In this document: piece after piece, positions 1-5,366 of the stretch
Layout of the letters: each line of letters begins with the position of its first letter
Numbering within the stretch: position 1 is the first letter of the stretch
Assembly: GCA_001798105.1 (NCBI GenBank)
Contig: MGRI01000098.1
Coordinates: 1 to 7,218, forward strand
DNA length: 7,218 nucleotides
Source: Deltaproteobacteria bacterium RIFCSPHIGHO2_02_FULL_40_11
GTDB taxonomy: Bacteria; Bdellovibrionota; JACOXK01; 2-02-FULL-40-11
Direction: 5' to 3'
Notes under the pieces: generated by a model
Told to the model about the DNA's origin: nothing
What the model saw: the letters and a program-made list of their open reading frames with translations, nothing else
Database searches by the model: none
Translations under genes and position numbers: made by a program

Positions 1-85
1 AGCGATGGAGAAGGGGTTGAAGTTTGCGATTCGAGAAGGTGGTAGAACTGTTGGCGCGGGTGTGGTTGCTGAAATTGTCGAATAA
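1..85 (+). CDS. tuf: Elongation factor Tu, C-terminal end (5' part outside window)
   Basis: Only the last 27 codons are present, read from base 2 to a TAA stop at 83-85. They read AMEKGLKFAIREGG, then RTVGAGVVAEIVE. This is the hallmark C-terminus of bacterial EF-Tu (domain 3, REGGRTVGAGVV). EF-Tu is the cytoplasmic GTPase that brings aminoacyl-tRNA to the ribosome. The GTPase domain lies upstream of the window and cannot be checked. A tuf gene directly before rpsJ is a common bacterial arrangement (str operon end joined to S10 operon). The spacer to rpsJ is only 22 bases, which suggests they are co-transcribed. The identification is firm despite the short fragment. Confidence 0.95.
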   Translation, partial: AMEKGLKFAIREGGRTVGAGVVAEIVE

Positions 86-107
86 ATTGGAAAGTTAGGT
101 AAAAACG

Positions 108-422
108 ATGGAACTTAAAACACAGAAAATTAGGATTCGATTCAAAGCGTTTGATCACAAACTTTTAGATCAGGCTGTGAAAGAAATTATTGAATCTGCG
201 AGACAAACGGGTGCACGTGTCATTGGGCCGATCCCATTACCCACAGAGATTAATAAATTTTGTGTTTTACGGTCTCCACATATTGATAAAAAATCTAGAG
301 AACAGTTTGAAATTCGGACACATAAACGTCTTTTAGATATTATTGAACCCACACAACAGACAGTAGATTCTTTAATGAAATTAGAATTGTCTTCTGGTAT
401 AGATGTGGAGATTAAATTATAA
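108..422 (+). CDS. rpsJ: 30S ribosomal protein S10
   Basis: This 104-residue protein is the usual length for bacterial S10. It is a 30S head protein that contacts 16S rRNA and S3/S14; as NusE it also takes part in transcription antitermination with NusB. The family signatures are IRIRFKAFDHKLLDQ (residues 8-22), GPIPLPT (40-46) and the loop VLRSPHIDKKSREQFEIRTH (53-72), which inserts into the head rRNA. The ATG at 108 is the only start that gives the normal short N-terminus. A weak ribosome binding site (TTAGGT, 95-100) lies 7 bases upstream of it. It is the first gene of the S10 block, 22 bases after tuf and 10 bases before rplC. Confidence 0.98.
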   Translation: MELKTQKIRIRFKAFDHKLLDQAVKEIIESARQTGARVIGPIPLPTEINKFCVLRSPHIDKKSREQFEIRTHKRLLDIIEPTQQTVDSLMKLELSSGIDVEIKL

Positions 423-432
423 GAAGGTTTGC
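423..432 (+). promoter_or_regulatory. Ribosome binding site deciding the rplC start
   Basis: The spacer between the rpsJ stop and ATG 433 contains GAAGG (423-427), 5 bases before that ATG. An in-frame ATG at 403 would add ten residues that overlap rpsJ and match nothing in L3, so 433 is preferred. Confidence 0.7.
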
Positions 433-1056
433 ATGAGTGGTATTTTAGGAATTAAAGTTGGTATGACACAGGTTTTTACACCCCAAGGTGAACGTGTGCC
501 TGTAACTTTGGTGAGTACGGAAGGATGTGTTGTCGTCCAGACAAAAACCAAGGAAAAAGAAGGCGTGCAATCTGTACAACTTGGAATTGGCGAAAAGTCT
601 GTTCGGGATCTTTCAAAATCGCTTAAAAAACATTTTGAAAAGGCAAAAGTAAAGCCAACCCGATGGCTTCGTGACTTTCAGGTCGCTGAGCTTGAGAAAT
701 ATCCTGTGGGAAGTCCTGTTTCATTAGATTTTTTGAAACCTGGAGATAAAGTGGAAGTTCGTGGTGAAACCAAGGGACGTGGGTTTTCAGGTGTGATAAA
801 GAGATGGGGATTTAGTGGAGGTCCCGGTGGCCATGGATCAAGATTTCATCGACATGGCGGGTCTATTGGAAATAAAACGTTTCCAAAAAGAATTTTTAAG
901 AAGCGACGTATGGCGGGGCATTATGGAACTGAAACAAGAACAGTAAATGTACAGTGTGTGGATGTCTTAAAAGATGAACATTTATTGGTTTTAAAAGGGC
1001 AGCTCCCAGGTTCTAAAAACAGTTTGGTTGAAGTCCGCCTGAGTCACAGAGGATAA
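433..1056 (+). CDS. rplC: 50S ribosomal protein L3
   Basis: At 207 residues this is the normal length for bacterial L3, an early-assembling 50S protein. Its globular domain sits on the subunit surface, and its long internal loop reaches the peptidyl-transferase region. The start at 433 gives MSGILGIKVGMTQVF, which matches the family N-terminus. Further signatures are GRGFSGVIKRWGFSGGPGGHGS (from residue 115), GSIGNKTFP (143-151) and MAGHYGTETRTVNVQ (160-174). The position equivalent to Gln150 of E. coli, which PrmB methylates there, is Thr149 here, so that modification site is absent. The loop is also unusually basic: PKRIFKKRR at 151-159, where PGR and FKGK are common. It lies 2 bases before rplD. 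Confidence 0.98.
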   Translation: MSGILGIKVGMTQVFTPQGERVPVTLVSTEGCVVVQTKTKEKEGVQSVQLGIGEKSVRDLSKSLKKHFEKAKVKPTRWLRDFQVAELEKYPVGSPVSLDFLKPGDKVEVRGETKGRGFSGVIKRWGFSGGPGGHGSRFHRHGGSIGNKTFPKRIFKKRRMAGHYGTETRTVNVQCVDVLKDEHLLVLKGQLPGSKNSLVEVRLSHRG

Positions 1057-1058
1057 TC

Positions 1059-1679
1059 ATGGCAAAATTAGATGTATATGATCAGTTAAAAAAGAAAGTC
1101 AGTGACCTTGTATTAGAAGACGCTGTTTTTGCTGTGCCTTTAAAGAAGCATCTTTTATATGAAGGCGTATTATATCATGATGTTAATCGTAGAGCTGGAA
1201 CAGCCTCTACAAAAACACGCGGAGAGGTTCGAGGGGGAGGTGTAAAGCCCTTTAAACAAAAAGGAACTGGGCGCGCCAGGCAAGGATCTATTCGCTCTCC
1301 TTTGCTCGTGGGGGGCGGAACGATATTTGGGCCAAAACCTAAAAAATATGTGTACGATTTAACAAAAAAAACGCTTCGAAATGGACTTAAAACAGTATTA
1401 AGTCAGAAGGCTAAAGAAAATAAAATATTTGTTTTGAAAGATTTAAATTTAAAAACAAAAAAGACAAAAGACCTTTTCTCGGTTTTAAAAAAGTTTTCGC
1501 TTAATAAGGGGCTGATTGTGGATGAAAAAAATGATGTCTTAAAAAAGACTTCGAAAAATTTAAAATCATTTAAATATTTATCTACGGAAGGCCTAAATGT
1601 CTATGATGTTTTAAGGTATGAAAATATGGTGGTTACAGAAAAAGCACTTTTAACACTTCAAAAGAGATTGATGGCATGA
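1059..1679 (+). CDS. rplD: 50S ribosomal protein L4
   Basis: This 206-residue protein is the standard L4 length. L4 binds 23S rRNA domain I, and its extended loop lines the exit-tunnel constriction next to L22. In E. coli it also represses its own S10 operon. The tunnel loop is clear at residues 49-90: TASTKTRGEVRGGG, KPFKQKGTGRARQGSIRSP and VGGGTIFGPKP. The C-terminal half is lysine-rich and more divergent, as is usual for L4, and ends with the typical YDVLRYENMVVTEKAL. A ribosome binding site AGAGGA (1048-1053) precedes the ATG. The stop TGA overlaps the rplW start as ATGA (1676-1679), pointing to coupled translation. Confidence 0.98.
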   Translation: MAKLDVYDQLKKKVSDLVLEDAVFAVPLKKHLLYEGVLYHDVNRRAGTASTKTRGEVRGGGVKPFKQKGTGRARQGSIRSPLLVGGGTIFGPKPKKYVYDLTKKTLRNGLKTVLSQKAKENKIFVLKDLNLKTKKTKDLFSVLKKFSLNKGLIVDEKNDVLKKTSKNLKSFKYLSTEGLNVYDVLRYENMVVTEKALLTLQKRLMA

Positions 1680-1969
1680 GTACAGAACTATTAAAATTGA
1701 TTAAAAAGCCATTGGTGACGGAAAAAAATGCAACTTTAATGGCCGAGCATAATCAATACGCATTTGAAGTGGACTATGATGCAAACCGTCCGCAGATTAA
1801 AAGAGCGATTGAAAAGATTTTTAATGTAAAAGTTGAACGTGTTCGAACCATGATTGTTCGAGGTAAAACGAAAACATATCGATCGAAAAAAAATAAAAGG
1901 CCAAACTGGAAAAAGGCATATGTAACCTTACAAGAAGGTTCAAAAATTGAAATTTTTCAAGGGGTATAA
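1676..1969 (+). CDS. rplW: 50S ribosomal protein L23
   Basis: This is a 97-residue L23, of normal length. L23 sits at the tunnel exit and is the docking point for trigger factor and, with L29, for signal recognition particle. The N-terminal KKPLVTEKN carries Glu16, which aligns with the exposed Glu18 that binds trigger factor in E. coli. The middle reads YAFEVDYDANRPQIKRAIEK and VKVERVRTM, followed by a basic loop RGKTKTYRSKKNKRPNWKKA and the family end AYVTLQEGSKIEIF. The start overlaps the rplD stop by four bases (ATGA), and rplB begins 3 bases after its stop. Confidence 0.97.
   Translation: MSTELLKLIKKPLVTEKNATLMAEHNQYAFEVDYDANRPQIKRAIEKIFNVKVERVRTMIVRGKTKTYRSKKNKRPNWKKAYVTLQEGSKIEIFQGV
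1924..1940 (+). repeat. Short perfect inverted repeat near the 3' end of rplW
   Basis: AACCTT and AAGGTT flank the five-base loop ACAAG within codons for VTLQEGS of L23. A second, weaker pair (TTGAA 1947-1951, TTCAA 1956-1960) follows just before the rplB ribosome binding site. The stems are short and AT-rich, and chance is a fair explanation. Confidence 0.35.
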
Positions 1970-1972
1970 TTC

Positions 1973-2815
1973 ATGGCAATAAAAACATTTAAACCTGTTA
2001 CATCTACGCTTCGATACCAAACAGTTGTGTCGACGAAAGATTTGACCAAGAAAAGACCTGAAAGATCCCTTTTAGAACCTTTGCGAAAAACAGGGGGGCG
2101 AAATTCTTTAGGAAGAATTACATCCAGGTATCGCGGGGGTGGGCATAAGCGCGCATATCGTGTGATTGATTTTAAGCGAAATAAATTTAACATTCCAGCC
2201 AAAGTTGTATCGCTCGAATATGATCCGAATCGTTCTGCACATTTAGCATTGCTTTCATATGCGGATGGCGAAAAACGATATATTTTATCTCCGAATCATC
2301 TCAAAGTTGGAGATACTTTAATGTCAGGGGAGGATGTAGAAATTCGTCCTGGAAATTGTTTACCGTTAAATAAAATTCCATTGGGCTCTTTAATTCATAA
2401 TGTGGAACTCAAACGAGGGTATGGGGGGCAAGCCATCCGCTCGGCAGGTACTGCCGGACAATTGCTTGCAAAAGAAGGCGCGTATGTCCAAGTTCGGTTT
2501 CCTTCTGGAGAAGTTCGAAAAGTATTATCTGACTGTTTGGCAACGATTGGACAAGTGGGAAATGTTGATCACGAAAATATTCAGATTGGAAAAGCAGGCA
2601 GAATGCGTAGAATGGGCTGGAGAGGCCATGTTCGTGGTGTTGCGATGAACCCTGTTGATCATCCACATGGCGGCGGAGAAGGAAAATCAAAAGGTGGAAA
2701 TCACCCGTCATCACCTTGGGGCTGGAGTACAAAGGGATTTAAGACCAGACACAATAAGCGTACAGATAAGTTTATTGTATCTAGACGTAAAAAGAAGAAA
2801 AAAGGAAAGGCTTAA
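1973..2815 (+). CDS. rplB: 50S ribosomal protein L2
   Basis: This 280-residue protein is slightly longer than E. coli L2 (273), mainly because of a lysine-rich tail (RRKKKKKGKA). L2 binds 23S rRNA domain IV near the peptidyl-transferase centre and supports subunit joining. Clear signatures are GGRNSLGRITSRYRGGGHKR (41-60), RVIDFKRNK (63-71), LKRGYGGQAIRSAGTAGQLL (146-165) and MNPVDHPHGGGEG (225-237). His230 in the last motif corresponds to the conserved His229 of E. coli. The C-terminal KTRHNKRTDKFIV is also typical. AAGGGG (1959-1963 plus the A before) gives a good ribosome binding site about 9 bases before the ATG. It lies 3 bases after rplW. Confidence 0.98.
   Translation: MAIKTFKPVTSTLRYQTVVSTKDLTKKRPERSLLEPLRKTGGRNSLGRITSRYRGGGHKRAYRVIDFKRNKFNIPAKVVSLEYDPNRSAHLALLSYADGEKRYILSPNHLKVGDTLMSGEDVEIRPGNCLPLNKIPLGSLIHNVELKRGYGGQAIRSAGTAGQLLAKEGAYVQVRFPSGEVRKVLSDCLATIGQVGNVDHENIQIGKAGRMRRMGWRGHVRGVAMNPVDHPHGGGEGKSKGGNHPSSPWGWSTKGFKTRHNKRTDKFIVSRRKKKKKGKA
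2442..2456 (+). repeat. Short perfect inverted repeat (possible mRNA hairpin) inside rplB
   Basis: CGGCAG and CTGCCG flank a three-base loop GTA, giving a six-pair GC-rich stem in an otherwise AT-rich gene. It encodes part of the conserved SAGTAG segment of L2. No T-run follows, so it is not a terminator. A role is not shown. Confidence 0.45.
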
Positions 2816-2820
2816 GATGA

Positions 2821-2825
2821 GGAGG
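2821..2825 (+). promoter_or_regulatory. Strong ribosome binding site for the TTG start of rpsS
   Basis: GGAGG is a full Shine-Dalgarno core, 4 bases upstream of the TTG at 2830. An in-frame TGA at 2818-2820 rules out any longer rpsS start, and TTG 2830 places the conserved ARSVKKGPF directly after the initiator. The strong site probably compensates for the weak start codon. Confidence 0.8.
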
Positions 2826-2829
2826 ACGA

Positions 2830-3135
2830 TTGGCAAGGTCAGTTAAAAAAGGTCCATTTGTTGATGAACATTTGATGAAAAAAGTTCAAAAACATATAGA
2901 TGCTGGGGATAAAACGCCGATTAAAACATGGTCAAGGCGTTCCACAGTTTTACCAGAAATGGTTGGGTATACTTTTTTGCTTCATAATGGTAGAAAATTT
3001 GTCCCTGTGTATGTTACAGAGAACATGGTTGGGCATAAATTAGGTGAATTTGCACCGACCCGAGTTTTTCATGGGCATACTGAGGCAAAAGCCAAAGAAC
3101 AACCGGCTCAAGCAGCTTCAGGACCCAAAGCATAA
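2830..3135 (+). CDS. rpsS: 30S ribosomal protein S19 (TTG start)
   Basis: This 101-residue S19 is a little longer than the usual 92-95 because of an Ala/Lys/Gln-rich tail (TEAKAKEQPAQAASGPKA). S19 forms a complex with S13 in the 30S head and contacts the A-site region. Family motifs are ARSVKKGPFVDEHLMKKV (2-19), TWSRRSTVLPEMVGYTF (33-49), HNGRKFVPVYVTENMVGHKL (52-71) and GEFAPTR (72-78). Translation must begin at TTG 2830: the N-terminus is canonical from that codon, an in-frame stop lies at 2818-2820, and there is no ATG or GTG between. A GGAGG site lies 4 bases upstream. The gene starts 14 bases after rplB and ends 11 bases before rplV. Confidence 0.97.
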   Translation: MARSVKKGPFVDEHLMKKVQKHIDAGDKTPIKTWSRRSTVLPEMVGYTFLLHNGRKFVPVYVTENMVGHKLGEFAPTRVFHGHTEAKAKEQPAQAASGPKA

Positions 3136-3146
3136 GAAAGAAGAAT

Positions 3147-3482
3147 ATGGCAGGAAGTCGAGCACATTTAGGTTATGTTTTTATTGGCCCACAAAAAATG
3201 GGGTTGGTTGCAGATTTGGTGCGTGGCAAACGTGCGCATGATGCACTGAATACTTTAAAATTTGTGAATAAAAGAGGAGCTAAGATCCTTTCAAAAACGA
3301 TTCAATCTGCAATTGCAAATGCGGATCAAAAAGGAAATGTTGATTTGGAAAATTTATATGTAAAAACGGTGAAGGTGAATGCTGGGATGATGCATTATCG
3401 TGTTCGTCCTCGTGCCAGAGGATCTGCAGCATATATTCGTAAAAAGACGAGTCATCTAACTGTGGAGTTGGAGGAGAAGTAA
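3147..3482 (+). CDS. rplV: 50S ribosomal protein L22
   Basis: This 111-residue protein is the normal L22 length. L22 contacts all 23S rRNA domains, and its beta-hairpin lines the exit tunnel opposite L4. Signatures are KMGLVADLVRGKRAHDAL (17-34), SAIANAD (54-60), LENLYVKTVKVNAGMM (67-82) and the hairpin RVRPRARGSAAYIRKKTSHL (85-104). Two details differ from most homologues: Gly19 where the RLVADL arginine is common, and Ser93 where the hairpin usually has RGRA. The ribosome binding site is weak (AGAAAGAAG just after the rpsS stop). Its stop TAA shares one base with the rpsC ATG (TAATG, 3480-3484). Confidence 0.97.
   Translation: MAGSRAHLGYVFIGPQKMGLVADLVRGKRAHDALNTLKFVNKRGAKILSKTIQSAIANADQKGNVDLENLYVKTVKVNAGMMHYRVRPRARGSAAYIRKKTSHLTVELEEK
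3470..3476 (+). promoter_or_regulatory. Ribosome binding site of rpsC inside the end of rplV
   Basis: GGAGGAG lies 5 bases before the rpsC ATG (7 bases if counted from the GGAGG core). It is read as codons for Glu-Glu at the rplV C-terminus, so the site is embedded in the upstream gene. With the TAATG junction it favours coupled translation of rplV and rpsC. Confidence 0.75.
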
Positions 3483-4147
3483 TGGGTCAGAAAACACATC
3501 CCATTGGATTTCGTCTAGGTGTGAATAAGACTTGGGATTCCAGGTGGTATGCCGAGCGTGGGTATGCACAGCAACTACATGAAGATTTAAAACTCCGAAA
3601 GTTTATCAAAGATAAACTGAAGCATACAGGAGTTGCTCGTATCCTTATAGAACGCGTGGCCGATGATCTCAAATTTACAATATGTACAGCTCGGCCAGGG
3701 ATTGTCATCGGAAAAAAAGGGGCGGGGATTGATCAACTAAAAGCAGAAGTTCAAAAGAAGACGTCTAAAAAAGTAAGTTTAAATATTTTAGAAATTCGAA
3801 AAGCAGAATTGGATGCACAATTGGTTGCCGAAAATATTGCAAATCAATTGGAAAGACGGATTGCATTCAGGCGTGCAATGAAAAAGTCCATTGCTGCTGC
3901 ATTTCGTTTCGGAGCAAAAGGAATTAAGATTCGATGTTCGGGACGATTGGCGGGGGCAGATATTGCACGACAACAGACATATTTAGAAGGATCTGTTCCG
4001 CTCCATACGCTAAGAGCTGATATTGATTTTGGGCAAGCGCAAGCACTGACAACTTATGGCTTGATTGGTGTAAAGGTATGGATTTATAAAGGCATGCTGA
4101 TCGACACAAAGAAAGCGAAAGGAAAAGAAAACCGTGCTCAGTCCTAA
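3482..4147 (+). CDS. rpsC: 30S ribosomal protein S3
   Basis: This 221-residue S3 falls in the usual 210-235 range. It sits in the 30S head at the mRNA entry channel. The N-terminus GQKTHPIGFRLGVNKTWDSR is canonical. A type II KH domain follows, with VIGKKG (75-80) as its GXXG loop inside TARPGIVIGKKGAGI. The C-terminal domain has LERRIAFRRAMKKSI; Arg130, Arg131 and Lys134 align with the E. coli residues implicated in mRNA unwinding (131, 132, 135). VPLHTLRADIDFG (172-184) and GLIGVKVWIYKG (193-204) are family blocks. The segment RQQTYLEGS (163-171) differs from the more usual RTEWYREGR type. The last 14 bases overlap the start of rplP. Confidence 0.98.
   Translation: MGQKTHPIGFRLGVNKTWDSRWYAERGYAQQLHEDLKLRKFIKDKLKHTGVARILIERVADDLKFTICTARPGIVIGKKGAGIDQLKAEVQKKTSKKVSLNILEIRKAELDAQLVAENIANQLERRIAFRRAMKKSIAAAFRFGAKGIKIRCSGRLAGADIARQQTYLEGSVPLHTLRADIDFGQAQALTTYGLIGVKVWIYKGMLIDTKKAKGKENRAQS
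4118..4123 (+). promoter_or_regulatory. Ribosome binding site of rplP inside rpsC
   Basis: AAAGGA lies 10 bases upstream of the GTG start at 4134. It is the only purine-rich anti-SD match near that start and lies wholly within the rpsC reading frame. The long spacing makes this a moderate call. Confidence 0.5.
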
Positions 4148-4550
4148 AAAAGTTAAGTTTCGAAAACAACAAAAAGGCCGGATGCGCGGATTTGCCTATC
4201 GTGGGTCAAATTTGGATTTTGGCGAGTATGGATTAAAAGCCTTAGAGTGTGGGTATATTACAGCCAGACAGATTGAAGCAGCCAGGGTTGCCATGACCCG
4301 TTTTATTAAACGGGGTGGAAAAATTTGGGTGCGTATTTTCCCAGATAAGCCTAGAACAAAAAAACCTGCTGAAACACGGATGGGAAAAGGAAAAGGCAAT
4401 GTTGAAGATTGGGTTTGTGTCATTAGACCGGGGCGTATGCTCTTTGAGATGGAAGGTGTGGAATTGAGTTTGGCCCAAGAAGCCTTGAGACTTGCTGCCT
4501 TTAAGCTCCCCCTTAAAACACGGTTTATGGAACGTGAGGAATTGGCATGA
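4134..4550 (+). CDS. rplP: 50S ribosomal protein L16 (GTG start)
   Basis: This 138-residue protein matches the normal L16 length (136-144). L16 sits at the base of the central protuberance and helps position tRNA in the A and P sites. Family blocks are LSPKKVKFRKQQKGRMRG (2-19), ITARQIEAARVAMTR (42-56), KIWVRIFPDKP (63-73) and RMGKGKGNVEDWV (82-94). Arg82 aligns with Arg81 of E. coli, which is hydroxylated there by YcfD; whether this organism modifies it cannot be seen. GTG 4134 is the start because the conserved LSPKKVKFRKQ follows it at once. It overlaps the end of rpsC by 14 bases. Its stop overlaps the rpmC start as ATGA. Confidence 0.97.
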   Translation: MLSPKKVKFRKQQKGRMRGFAYRGSNLDFGEYGLKALECGYITARQIEAARVAMTRFIKRGGKIWVRIFPDKPRTKKPAETRMGKGKGNVEDWVCVIRPGRMLFEMEGVELSLAQEALRLAAFKLPLKTRFMEREELA

Positions 4551-4744
4551 AAGCATCTGACTTAAGAGAACTTTCTTTGGAAGAGCTCCAAAAAAAGGAA
4601 AAAGATTTGCAGCAGGAACTTTTTAATTTAAACTTTCAATTGAAAACCGGTCAGCTTGAGAACCCGATGAAGATGAAAGGTGTTAAAAAAGATATTGCGC
4701 GTGTAAAAACAATTGAAAATGAGAAAAAGAGGGTAGTGAAATGA
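4547..4744 (+). CDS. rpmC: 50S ribosomal protein L29
   Basis: A 65-residue L29, typical in size. L29 is a two-helix hairpin at the tunnel exit next to L23. The sequence shows the standard pattern: MKASDLRELSLEEL, a charged helix (QKKEKDLQQELFNLNFQ, 15-31), the turn GQLENPMKMK with the usual N-P pair, and the second helix VKKDIARVKTIENEK. It starts inside the rplP stop (ATGA at 4547) and ends inside the rpsQ start (ATGA at 4741), so it is coupled at both ends. No separate strong ribosome binding site is visible; GAGGAA (4535-4540) may serve. Confidence 0.97.
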   Translation: MKASDLRELSLEELQKKEKDLQQELFNLNFQLKTGQLENPMKMKGVKKDIARVKTIENEKKRVVK

Positions 4745-4995
4745 CAATCGAAAGAGGAAAAAGGAAGCAGTTTTATGGGATGGTGGTACGATCCTCTCAG
4801 CCTAAGACATTAATTGTTGAAACGACGCACCGCGAGCAACATCCGGTGTATAAAAAATATATTCAACGCAAAAAAAAATATTATGTGCATGATGAAAAAC
4901 AGCAGGCAAAAAATGGAGATAAAATTCGTTTTGAAGAGTCAAAGCCATTTAGTAAATTAAAACGTTGGAACATAAAAGAGATTTTAAAGGCATAA
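4741..4995 (+). CDS. rpsQ: 30S ribosomal protein S17
   Basis: This 84-residue S17 is the normal length. It is an OB-fold protein and a primary binder of the 16S rRNA 5' domain. Family blocks are GKRKQFYGMVV (6-16), KTLIVETTHREQHPVYKKYI (22-41), a basic run QRKKKYYVHDE (42-52), GDKIRFEESKPFSKLKRW (59-76) and the closing IKEIL. The lysine triplet at 44-46 is encoded by a run of nine A (4870-4878), a possible slippage site. Its start overlaps the rpmC stop as ATGA, and rplN begins 2 bases after its stop. Ribosome binding site: GAGGG is present at 4728-4732 within rpmC. Confidence 0.97.
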   Translation: MTIERGKRKQFYGMVVRSSQPKTLIVETTHREQHPVYKKYIQRKKKYYVHDEKQQAKNGDKIRFEESKPFSKLKRWNIKEILKA

Positions 4996-4997
4996 TC

Positions 4998-5366
4998 ATG
5001 ATTGGTTTAAGAACAATTTTAGAGGTCGCGGATAATTCAGGTGCACGAAAAGTGCAGTGCATTAAAGTGCTGGGTGGATCAGGTCGCCAATTTGGCAGTA
5101 TTGGAGATATTATTGTGGTTTCAGTTCGAGAGGCGCTCCCTACATCTAAAATTAAAAAAGGAACTGTCCATAAAGCTGTGATTGTTCGAACGGTAAAGGC
5201 CGTGGGAAGGGCTGATGGGTCTTATATTAAGTTTGATGAAAATGCAGCTGTTTTAATTAATGCACAAAAAGAACCCGTTGGAACGCGAATTTTTGGGCCA
5301 GTGGCAAGAGAACTTCGAAATAAAAAGTTTATGAAAATTGTATCACTCGCACCTGAGGTTTTATGA
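4998..5366 (+). CDS. rplN: 50S ribosomal protein L14
   Basis: With the start at 4998 the protein has 122 residues, the exact common length of bacterial L14. L14 lies at the subunit interface, forms a bridge to 16S rRNA and contacts L19 and L3. Blocks seen: TILEVADNSGARKVQCIKVLG (from residue 6), GDIIVVSVREALP (36-48), KKGTVHKAVIVRT (52-64), DGSYIKFDENAAVLIN (72-87) and the end GTRIFGPVARELR, FMKIVSLAPEVL. An in-frame ATG at 4965 would add 11 residues within rpsQ with no family match, so it is rejected. AAAGG (4986-4990) lies 7 bases before ATG 4998. The stop overlaps rplX (ATGA). It corresponds to the first gene of the E. coli spc operon, but no promoter is visible here. Confidence 0.98.
   Translation: MIGLRTILEVADNSGARKVQCIKVLGGSGRQFGSIGDIIVVSVREALPTSKIKKGTVHKAVIVRTVKAVGRADGSYIKFDENAAVLINAQKEPVGTRIFGPVARELRNKKFMKIVSLAPEVL

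Noticed and set aside
403..432. Longer rplC start at ATG 403
   Set aside because: It would overlap rpsJ and add ten residues with no L3 similarity, whereas ATG 433 gives the canonical MSGILGIKVGMTQ.
1236..1242. GGAGGTG, a near-perfect Shine-Dalgarno sequence inside rplD
   Set aside because: It encodes the conserved RGGGVK of L4, and no start codon with a credible frame follows.
1965..1970. TATAAT, a perfect -10 promoter hexamer before rplB
   Set aside because: The best -35-like hexamer (TTGAAA, 1947-1952) is only 12 bases away, too short, and nothing resembling a -35 lies at the right distance. It arises from the stop of rplW in AT-rich DNA.
2409..2732. 107-codon open frame on the - strand opposite rplB
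   Set aside because: It lies wholly within the conserved L2 coding sequence, resembles no family I know, and is explained as a shadow of the + strand codons. The same applies to the other antisense open frames.
3712..3718. A-run (A AAA AAA type) in rpsC as a programmed frameshift site
   Set aside because: It encodes the conserved GKKG of the KH domain. The frame continues normally and no stimulatory structure is evident. Such runs are common in this AT-rich DNA.
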